This document shows, in pieces, positions 16,717 to 23,114 of a stretch of DNA of 64,000 nucleotides; position 1 is the first letter of the stretch; every line of letters begins with the position of its first letter. The notes beneath the pieces are model-generated. The model searched no databases and had not been told where the DNA came from. It saw only the letters and a list, made by a program, of their open reading frames with translations. The DNA comes from Mycolicibacterium iranicum (lineage in GTDB: Bacteria > Actinomycetota > Actinomycetes > Mycobacteriales > Mycobacteriaceae): the NCBI RefSeq assembly GCF_014190915.1, contig NZ_JACHVU010000014.1, forward strand, positions 52,856 to 116,855, given 5' to 3'. Position numbers and translations under genes: made by a program.

Positions 16717-16769
16717 GCGATTCGGGTGTAGTTCGTCGCGCCGGCGTTGACCGCCGACACCGAAATCGC
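16717..16769. repeat. Degenerate palindrome, family 1 copy B
   Basis: Left half GCGATTCGGGTGTAG (from 16717) and right half ending CGACACCGAAATCGC (to 16769) pair imperfectly. The outer arms and the CGTTGACC element match the copies at 9329 and 53540, but the middle has diverged. It lies between the stop of doxX-like gene and the KstR box of the DUF3556-type gene, and overlaps the doxX-like stop codon. Confidence 0.6.
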
Positions 16770-17290
16770 TAGGTGGTCTGTTTGGCCGGGGGGCGGTAGA
16801 AGATCGCCAACTGCCCGATGCCGCCGGCGAGGCCGAGGACCAGCGCGATGGCCAGACCCCACCATCCGTGCAGGTAGTCGTAGAAACCCGAGTCCTTGAA
16901 CAGGGCGTGGTCCAGACTCAGCGCGCCCGGGCCGGTGGTGGCGATACCGACGGCCGACGCGGCCAGCACCAGGTTGTACTCCCAGCCCTCCTTGACGATG
17001 AAGAAGCCGTTGGCCTTGTGCACGGTCCATGCGGCGACGAACATCAGGGCCACGAAGCCCGCGGCGGGGACGGGCGTCAGCAGACCGACGGCCAGGCCCA
17101 GGCCGGCTGCCATCTCGGTGGTGGCGGCGACCCGGGCGTGGAACATGCCGGGCCTCATCCCCATGCTGTCGAACCAGCCGGCGGTGCCCTTGAGCCCGCC
17201 CTTGCCGAAGAACTTGTTGTAGCCGTGCGCGGCCATCGTCAGGCCGAGGACGACGCGCAGGATCAGGAGTCCGACATCGTAGGCAGTCAT
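16769..17290 (-). CDS. DoxX family membrane protein
   Basis: A 173-residue protein with four predicted hydrophobic helices and the DoxX features RVVLGLTMAAHGYNKFFGKGG at the N-terminus (GxxxHGxxK) and a GLLTPVPAAGF helix in the middle. DoxX proteins in mycobacteria form part of a membrane oxidoreductase complex linked to redox and thiol balance; others are quinone-related. Start ATG at 17288-17290. It is upstream of the DUF3556-type gene but separated by a palindrome and a KstR box, so it is probably transcribed independently. Confidence 0.85.
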   Translation of the reverse strand: MTAYDVGLLILRVVLGLTMAAHGYNKFFGKGGLKGTAGWFDSMGMRPGMFHARVAATTEMAAGLGLAVGLLTPVPAAGFVALMFVAAWTVHKANGFFIVKEGWEYNLVLAASAVGIATTGPGALSLDHALFKDSGFYDYLHGWWGLAIALVLGLAGGIGQLAIFYRPPAKQTT

Positions 17291-17352
17291 GTAACAAAAC
17301 TTAGAACATCTGTCACGCCGACACGTACCCCCGGGCCCCCGAAATGCCCGCG

Positions 17353-18624
17353 CTATCCGCCGGCGCCGAGCTCCGCGCGCAACCGGTCGACGTACGCGTC
17401 GATGTCCGCGACCGCCGATTCGGCCGCGTGCACGCTGACCGTGACCGTGTCGCCGATGCCGTGCACGCCGTGCGTCAGGCCCATCATCGGCGACAGTGTC
17501 GGCAGGGCGGTGGTGAGCAGGACCGGCGCGGCGCCGAAATGCAGATCCTTCGGCCCGCGGTTGACGCTGGACACGACGGTGTTGCCGAGGACGGTGCCCG
17601 AACGGACATCGGGGTCGAACTGTCGGACTCCCCACCGCAGCAGCGGCGCGGGGATGGTGGCCGATGCGGCGCTCTCGGCGCTCGTCACCGGGTGCGCGGC
17701 CCGCCTGCGCCGACGGGCCAGGTCCGCGGCGATCGCGGCGGTACGACGCTCGGGCTCCTCGTCCGGGTAGAGCCCCACCCCGACGTTGCCGAAGTGGTTG
17801 TTGCTGTGCCGCAATCCTGTTCGGGCCAGCGGCACCTCGGCGCCCAGCTGCGCAGGGTCGTCGCCGAGGGCACGGAGATGGCCGGCCAGCGCCGCGGACA
17901 GCGCGCTCAGCACCGCGACGGTCACGGTCGGGCCCGACAGGCTCCGCCGGTCACACAGCACCGTCCTCAGCCCCCGCGGCCCCTCGGGACGGGCGTTGGT
18001 GCGCAGCGGGGTTCGCAGAACGGCCGGGGGCGGAACCAGTCCCGCGCGGGTGTCGCGGGTCAGACGTCGGTGGGCCGCGCCCGCCCGCAGTGCGTGCACC
18101 GGGAACATGCGTGGCCGCACCGTGCTGTCGTGGGCGCGGGGCACATCGCCGCGGCGTCCGAACAGGTGGCCCGCGAGCGCCGCACCGCGGACACCGTCGG
18201 CCAGCGCATGGCAGATCTGCAGCGCCGCGACCGTCCCCGGACCCGCCGCGCCCGGTATCCCCCGGATATCGGCGAAGACGTGCAATCGCCACGTCCGTAC
18301 GCGTGCGTCCAGCTGATCGCCGGCCATCGCCGCCAGTGCCGCGCAGAACTCGGCCCAGGTCGCGCCCGCGAGGTCCTCGTGCACGACGAACTGGTCGGCG
18401 CCGACGTCCCGCGGCGCCCACTGCGGGTACGTCCAGAAGCCGGAATCGTCGACGCGGACCCCGAGGTCCGGGCATGCGCGCGCGCTGTCGCGCACCGTCT
18501 CCAGCGCCGGGCCCAGCGCACCGGCCGGGCCGTCGAAGGCATAGACCATGAACTCGTCGCTGGGGATCGCGGCGGACATCCAGAGGGACTGGGCGTCGAC
18601 CCCTGTGAGCCGCCGCGCCGCCAT
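17353..18624 (-). CDS. WS/DGAT-like acyltransferase (diverged)
   Basis: A 423-residue protein with the overall layout of wax ester synthase/diacylglycerol acyltransferases. The catalytic HHxxxDG motif reads CHALADG near residue 160, keeping the second His and Asp but with Cys at the first His. The C-terminal domain has the expected NTVVSSVNRGP segment, equivalent to the PLW/ND motif region, and a GLTHGVHG motif. It may transfer acyl chains to an alcohol acceptor, or have lost that ability. Start ATG at 18622-18624. It is divergent from a dehydrogenase gene with only 24 bases between. Confidence 0.72.
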   Translation of the reverse strand: MAARRLTGVDAQSLWMSAAIPSDEFMVYAFDGPAGALGPALETVRDSARACPDLGVRVDDSGFWTYPQWAPRDVGADQFVVHEDLAGATWAEFCAALAAMAGDQLDARVRTWRLHVFADIRGIPGAAGPGTVAALQICHALADGVRGAALAGHLFGRRGDVPRAHDSTVRPRMFPVHALRAGAAHRRLTRDTRAGLVPPPAVLRTPLRTNARPEGPRGLRTVLCDRRSLSGPTVTVAVLSALSAALAGHLRALGDDPAQLGAEVPLARTGLRHSNNHFGNVGVGLYPDEEPERRTAAIAADLARRRRRAAHPVTSAESAASATIPAPLLRWGVRQFDPDVRSGTVLGNTVVSSVNRGPKDLHFGAAPVLLTTALPTLSPMMGLTHGVHGIGDTVTVSVHAAESAVADIDAYVDRLRAELGAGG

Positions 18625-18648
18625 ACGCCCCAGGCTAGGCTGTGCCGC

Positions 18649-19455
18649 ATGCCGACGCTGCCCCCTCCCTCCCGGTCCGGGGCAGCTCTGGTCACCGGGG
18701 CCTCGTCGGGAATCGGCGAGGAGATCGCGCGTGAGCTGGCCCGCCGTGGTCATCAGCTGATCCTGGTGGCGCGACGCGCCGAGCGGTTGCAGTCACTCGC
18801 CGATTCGCTCGGCGGCGGCCACCACGTGATCCCGGTCGATCTGGCCGATGCCGGCGAGCGCGCCACGCTGCCGGATCACGTTGCCGCACTGGGCCTTACG
18901 GTCGACATACTGGTCAACAACGCGGGCATGTCCAATCTCGGCGGCGTCGCGACGGTGGACGTCGCCGCCGAGCTGCGTCTGGTCGAGGTCGACGTCGCCG
19001 CGATCGTCGACCTGTGCACCCGCTTCGTTCCGGGCATGGTGCAGCGCCGCCGTGGCGCGGTGCTCAACGTGGCGTCCGTCGGCGCGTTCGGACCGGTGCC
19101 GTGGCAGGCGTCCTACGGGGCGGCGAAGGCGTTCGTGCTGTCCTACACCGAGGCCATCAGCGAGGAGCTAAAGGGAACCGGCGTCGCCGCCGCGGTGGTG
19201 TGTCCCGGGCCGGTGCGCACCGGATTCGGCGAGGCCGCAGGCATTCCCGACGACGAGGCGGAGAAGATGCTGCCGAAGTTCCTCTGGGAGGAAGCCGACG
19301 CGGTCGCCCGCACCGCCGTCGACGGGCTCGCGCGGGGCCGGCGGGTCATCGTGCCGGGCACACCGAATCGTGCGGCGGCGATGGTGAACCGGTTGGCGCC
19401 CCGCTGGATGCTGCTGCCCGTGCTGGCGCGCAGCCACCCCGGCCGCAAGACCTGA
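18649..19455 (+). CDS. Short-chain dehydrogenase (DltE-like)
   Basis: A 268-residue short-chain dehydrogenase with TGASSGIG at residues 16-23, NNAG at 90-93 and Ser143, Tyr156, Lys160 as catalytic residues. The C-terminal RGRRVIVPG and hydrophobic end are typical of the family that reduces membrane lipid ketones (DltE/YqjQ type). Start ATG at 18649. It is divergent from the WS/DGAT-like gene and convergent with the Mce-associated pair. Substrate unknown. Confidence 0.9.
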   Translation: MPTLPPPSRSGAALVTGASSGIGEEIARELARRGHQLILVARRAERLQSLADSLGGGHHVIPVDLADAGERATLPDHVAALGLTVDILVNNAGMSNLGGVATVDVAAELRLVEVDVAAIVDLCTRFVPGMVQRRRGAVLNVASVGAFGPVPWQASYGAAKAFVLSYTEAISEELKGTGVAAAVVCPGPVRTGFGEAAGIPDDEAEKMLPKFLWEEADAVARTAVDGLARGRRVIVPGTPNRAAAMVNRLAPRWMLLPVLARSHPGRKT

Positions 19456-19462
19456 CGGGCCT

Positions 19463-20113
19463 TTACACCGGGTCGAATTCCGAGATCAGCCAGCGGTCGC
19501 CGTGCCGTTCGAGCGTGACCCGCACGCTGGAGGCGTTGTCGGTCGGTGCGTCGGACCCGACGGTGACCGTCTGGTTCACGAACAGCAGCACGACGGCCCT
19601 GTCGGGCGTCGCCGACACCGAGGCCGCCGCGGGCACCGACGCGATCGCCGAGATCTGCTGCTCCTTGGCACCCGGGACGATCACGTCGTTGGTCAGCGTC
19701 GTATAGGAATCCAGGAACTCACCGGTCAACCGCTCGCGGGCGGCGCCGAGCTGCTGCTCCACCGTGTCGGGCGCATAGGACAGCAGGGCGATCGCGGTGT
19801 CGCGGGCGGCCTGCACCGAGGTGATCGAGGCGACTTCACTGTTGCGGACCGAATTGTCTTGCCACTTCAGGTATCCCGCGCCTGCCGCGAGCAGCAGCGC
19901 CAGCGCGGGCAGGACGATGAACGCGACGACGCGGGACCAGTCGACGCCGCGCTGCGCCGGCCCGGCAGCGACGCCGGCGGCGGTCTCCCGCGTGGTGTCG
20001 GCCTCGAGCTCGGTGGCGTCGGACTCGACGTCCGTGGCGCCCGTCGCGAGGTCTGCGTCGTCTCCGCCGGTTTTCACCATCGTCGTCTCGCCACCTTCCA
20101 CATTCTCGGTCAC
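19463..20113 (-). CDS. Orphan Mce-associated membrane protein (Rv1362c-like)
   Basis: A 216-residue protein with a polar, acidic N-terminal 55 residues, one transmembrane helix (about 62-82, VVAFIVLPALALLLAAGAG) and an extracytoplasmic domain of the Mam type. Mam proteins stabilise Mce lipid importers; this pair lies outside any mce operon and resembles Rv1362c/Rv1363c. The GTG start overlaps the stop of the upstream paralogue (GTGA at 20110-20113), so both are made together. Which Mce complex it serves cannot be told from here. Confidence 0.85.
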   Translation of the reverse strand: MTENVEGGETTMVKTGGDDADLATGATDVESDATELEADTTRETAAGVAAGPAQRGVDWSRVVAFIVLPALALLLAAGAGYLKWQDNSVRNSEVASITSVQAARDTAIALLSYAPDTVEQQLGAARERLTGEFLDSYTTLTNDVIVPGAKEQQISAIASVPAAASVSATPDRAVVLLFVNQTVTVGSDAPTDNASSVRVTLERHGDRWLISEFDPV

Positions 20114-20796
20114 GGCACGAACTCCACGTTCGACACCTTGGCCTGGCCGTCGACCTCCTGCACCGTGACCCGCATCCGCCACCTCCGTGGCTGCTGTTCG
20201 GGCGTTCCGGCATTCGTCGTCTGCACCATGACCGCCACGAGCACGTCGGCCTCGGTGTCGCTGGACGATTCCAGACCCGCCTCGGCGACGGTGCCGACCG
20301 ACTTCGACTGTGCCTGCTTGACCACCTGGACGAACGGCTCGGCGCGCCGCTGGAAATCGTCGTAGAAGGTGCCCGTGGCCGAGTCGAGGATGCGCTGGAC
20401 GTCGGTGTCGGCGCTCTCCCAGTTGATGGTCGTCAGGTTGAGCGCACCCTGGCGGCCCGCCTGGAGGAACGAGTTTCGCTGCTGCTCGGCGCGCTGGGAC
20501 TCGTAGGTGCGATACCCGAGCCACCCGGTCAGTGCGGCGAGTGCGACGACGCCGGCAAGGCCGGCCAGCAGGGCCAGCTTGACGTGCGACATCGGGCGTC
20601 TGACCGCCGCGGGCTCGGTCTCGTCGCTGTCCCTGTCGCCGTCGCCGTCAGTGTCCCCGTCGGCTTCTGGGTCGGCCGCGGCCACCTCGGTGGTGTCGTC
20701 GACGTCGGTCAGCTCGACGGCCTCGGGCTCGACGTCCGTCGCGCTCGATCCCGCCCTCCTCAGTTCCCCGTCGGGGGCAGCAGGCTCGTCTGCCAT
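20110..20796 (-). CDS. Orphan Mce-associated membrane protein (Rv1363c-like)
   Basis: A 228-residue paralogue of the next gene. The first 68 residues are strongly acidic and disordered, with a run of Asp/Gly between residues 47 and 57, followed by one helix (about 72-95) and a Mam domain. Start ATG at 20794-20796 with GAGGAG upstream. It is the first gene of a coupled pair, and the two probably form a heteromer in the membrane. A role in Mce-type lipid uptake is inferred from the family. Confidence 0.85.
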   Translation of the reverse strand: MADEPAAPDGELRRAGSSATDVEPEAVELTDVDDTTEVAAADPEADGDTDGDGDRDSDETEPAAVRRPMSHVKLALLAGLAGVVALAALTGWLGYRTYESQRAEQQRNSFLQAGRQGALNLTTINWESADTDVQRILDSATGTFYDDFQRRAEPFVQVVKQAQSKSVGTVAEAGLESSSDTEADVLVAVMVQTTNAGTPEQQPRRWRMRVTVQEVDGQAKVSNVEFVP

Positions 20797-20990
20797 GTTC
20801 GCTCCTCTTCGGCGCACGCGCGGCCGGGTGAGACTGTGTGCACACCCCTCCGTCGGTCCAACGTACGTGCCGTTCGCGGGATCGTATTCGGCGGCCGCGC
20901 ACTCCGGGGTCGCCGGGCCCGGCGTTACCGAAGGCTCCGCGGGCGGTTGACCGGGTCGCAGCGGCGGGACGCTCGACCGGACAGCCCAGC

Positions 20991-21464
20991 TCACACCCCC
21001 GCGACGGCCTCCTCCAGCTCGGCGACGACGATCTTGCGCATCCCGAGCAACGCGCGGGTGGCGGCCGCCGCCCGGGCGGGATCCGGATCGGTGGTGAGTT
21101 CGGTCAGGCGGTCGGGCACGATCTGCCAGCTCAAGCCGTAGCGATCCTTGAGCCAGCCGCACTGCGACTCCTCGCCTCCCTCGACGAGCCGGTCCCAGTA
21201 GTGGTCCACCTCGTCCTGGTCCCGGCATTCGACGGTGAACGACACCGCCTCGGTGAACGGGAACTGTGGGCCGCCGTTGATCCCGATGAACCGCTGACCG
21301 TCGAGCCGGAACGTCGCCGACACCACCTGGCCGGGAGTGCCCGGGCCGGCGTCGGTGTACCGCTCGAGTGAATCGAGGGATGAGTTCGGGAAGATGGACA
21401 GGTAGAACGCGACGGCGTCTTCCAGGTTGTCGTCGAACCACAGCGACGCGACGATGGCAGGCAT
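20991..21464 (-). CDS. VOC superfamily (PhnB-like) protein
   Basis: A 157-residue protein of the glyoxalase/bleomycin-resistance (VOC) fold, PhnB-like branch, with the characteristic opening DDNLEDAVAFYLSIFPNS and the later DRYGLSWQIVP segment. These proteins are often called 3-demethylubiquinone methyltransferase-like in databases but usually have no proven activity. Start ATG at 21462-21464 with AAAGGG upstream. It stands between the Mce-associated pair and a TetR gene on the same strand. Confidence 0.88.
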   Translation of the reverse strand: MPAIVASLWFDDNLEDAVAFYLSIFPNSSLDSLERYTDAGPGTPGQVVSATFRLDGQRFIGINGGPQFPFTEAVSFTVECRDQDEVDHYWDRLVEGGEESQCGWLKDRYGLSWQIVPDRLTELTTDPDPARAAAATRALLGMRKIVVAELEEAVAGV

Positions 21465-21534
21465 GCGATCCCTTTCGGTCGAAGGTTGTCCTCACCGTTG
21501 AGACCGCCGACAGGCGCCGAAGTCATCGGCGTCG

Positions 21535-22140
21535 TCAGCGCCGGCTGGTCGCACCGACCGCGCGCAGCGCGAAAGATACGACCGCGACGTGGGCTTTCTT
21601 CCACACCTCGGGGTCGGCGGTGGTCTGGCCACCCAGCACACGGCTGACGATCGCGTTAATGGCGACGGCGTCGGTGTCCGGCTCGGCGAGTGGGAAAGAC
21701 CCGTCGTCGAGGCCCCGGCGCAGGATCTCCGACAGTCCGCGCTCGCGCGCGGCGTGCAGTCGTTCGCGGATCTCCCTGTACCCCTTGGCCGCCCGCACCT
21801 CCTCGGAGTCGATCACCGTCAGCTTCATCCGCTGACCGGGGTCGACCATCAGATCGAACAGTGCGGCGATCCACGCTTCGAGCTGGTCGACCGGCGAGCC
21901 GGCCGCTTCCGCGGCCACCCGGTCCACCCCGCCGATCACCGTCTGACCCTCCTGTTCGAGCAAAGCCAGGAACAGGTCGTCCTTGGACATGAAGTGGCGG
22001 TAGAACGCGCGGCTCGACACCCCGGCGATCCGCAGGATCGTCGCGACCGGCACCGGCCCGGCGTGCGGGTCGGCCAGGCACACGTAGGCGGCCCGCATGA
22101 TGCTGCGACGGTCGTCGTCGTGGTCATCATGAGCTTGCAC
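21535..22140 (-). CDS. TetR family transcriptional regulator
   Basis: A 201-residue TetR regulator with helix-turn-helix VPVATILRIAGVSSRAFYRHF near residues 30-50 and a C-terminal ligand domain. I start it at GTG 22138-22140: a TATTAT-like -10 lies 8 bases upstream, so the message may be leaderless; an in-frame GTG seven codons earlier (22159-22161) is the alternative and would place the operator inside the gene. It is divergent from the hydrolase-kinase/aminotransferase operon, which it probably represses together with itself. Confidence 0.82.
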   Translation of the reverse strand: MQAHDDHDDDRRSIMRAAYVCLADPHAGPVPVATILRIAGVSSRAFYRHFMSKDDLFLALLEQEGQTVIGGVDRVAAEAAGSPVDQLEAWIAALFDLMVDPGQRMKLTVIDSEEVRAAKGYREIRERLHAARERGLSEILRRGLDDGSFPLAEPDTDAVAINAIVSRVLGGQTTADPEVWKKAHVAVVSFALRAVGATSRR

Positions 22141-22144
22141 AGCC

Positions 22145-22159
22145 GTCAATAATAATGAC
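22145..22159. promoter_or_regulatory. Likely TetR operator GTCAATAATAATGAC
   Basis: A 15-base near-perfect palindrome (one mismatched pair) directly upstream of the TetR start and about 80 bases before the divergent hydrolase gene. It is AT-rich in a GC-rich genome and overlaps the probable -10 of the TetR gene, as expected for autorepression. Confidence 0.6.
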
Positions 22160-22238
22160 ACCGCACCCCCCGGGACCCGGGATGGGGTGAACTGGTGCGC
22201 TGGGTAACGTGATCACCCGGGGTGAGCGAGAGGACGCC

Positions 22239-23114
22239 GTGAGTACTGGCCACAGCGAACCGAGGACAGCGACGTTTCGCGGCGCCGAGGATCTGGCCCT
22301 GGTCGCCGACGAGTGGAACAATCCGGCCGAGACCGTGGGGTTCGACGAGACCAGGCCCTCGGTGCTGATGATGCACGGCGGCGGCCAGAACCGCTTCTCC
22401 TGGAAGAAGACCGGCCAGATCCTGGGTGACCGCGGGCTGCACGTGGTGGCGCTCGACAGCCGCGGGCACGGTGACAGCGACCGCTCCCCCGATGCCCGGT
22501 ACACCGTCGAGGCGTTGTGCGAGGACACCCTGAACGTGCTCGACCGGATCGGGCGGCCCACGGTGCTGATCGGCGCCAGCATGGGCGGGCTCACCGGCAT
22601 CCTGGCGGCCCGTAAGGCCGGCCCCGAGGTGGTCACCCGCCTGGTCCTCGTCGACGTGGTGCCGCGCTACGAGAAGGACGGCAGCGCGCGCATCCGCGAG
22701 TTCATGTTCAGCCACGTCGACGGCTTCGACACCCTCGACGAGGCCGCCGACGCGGTGGCCGCCTATCTGCCCCACCGCACGAAGCCCCGCAGCCCCGAGG
22801 GGTTGAAGAAGAACCTGAGGCAGCGCGACGGGCGGTGGTACTGGCACTGGGATCCGGCGTTCCTGACCAAACCGTCCGAGGACCCGTTCGTGCGGGTCGA
22901 ACTGCTCGAACAGGCCGCCATCGAGCTGACCATCCCGATTCTGCTCATCCGCGGCAAGCTGTCCGACGTCGTGAGCGAGGAAGCGGTGCAGGACTTCCTG
23001 GCCAAGGTGCCCAACGCCGAGTTCGCCGAACTGACCGGCGCCGGGCACACCGCCGCCGGTGATGACAACGACGCGTTCTCCGACGTCGTCAGCGACTTCG
23101 TGCTGTCCCGATGA
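22239..23114 (+). CDS. Alpha/beta hydrolase
   Basis: A 291-residue alpha/beta hydrolase with the nucleophile elbow GASMGG, oxyanion motif HGGGQNR, and the catalytic His in GAGHTAAGD near the C-terminus. It likely hydrolyses an ester, epoxide or C-C bond; the WYWHWDP segment belongs to the cap. Start GTG at 22239 with a GAGAGGA site; an upstream in-frame GTG at 22209 is less likely. Its stop overlaps the start of the large fusion gene (ATGA at 23111-23114), so the two products are made together. Confidence 0.88.
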   Translation: MSTGHSEPRTATFRGAEDLALVADEWNNPAETVGFDETRPSVLMMHGGGQNRFSWKKTGQILGDRGLHVVALDSRGHGDSDRSPDARYTVEALCEDTLNVLDRIGRPTVLIGASMGGLTGILAARKAGPEVVTRLVLVDVVPRYEKDGSARIREFMFSHVDGFDTLDEAADAVAAYLPHRTKPRSPEGLKKNLRQRDGRWYWHWDPAFLTKPSEDPFVRVELLEQAAIELTIPILLIRGKLSDVVSEEAVQDFLAKVPNAEFAELTGAGHTAAGDDNDAFSDVVSDFVLSR

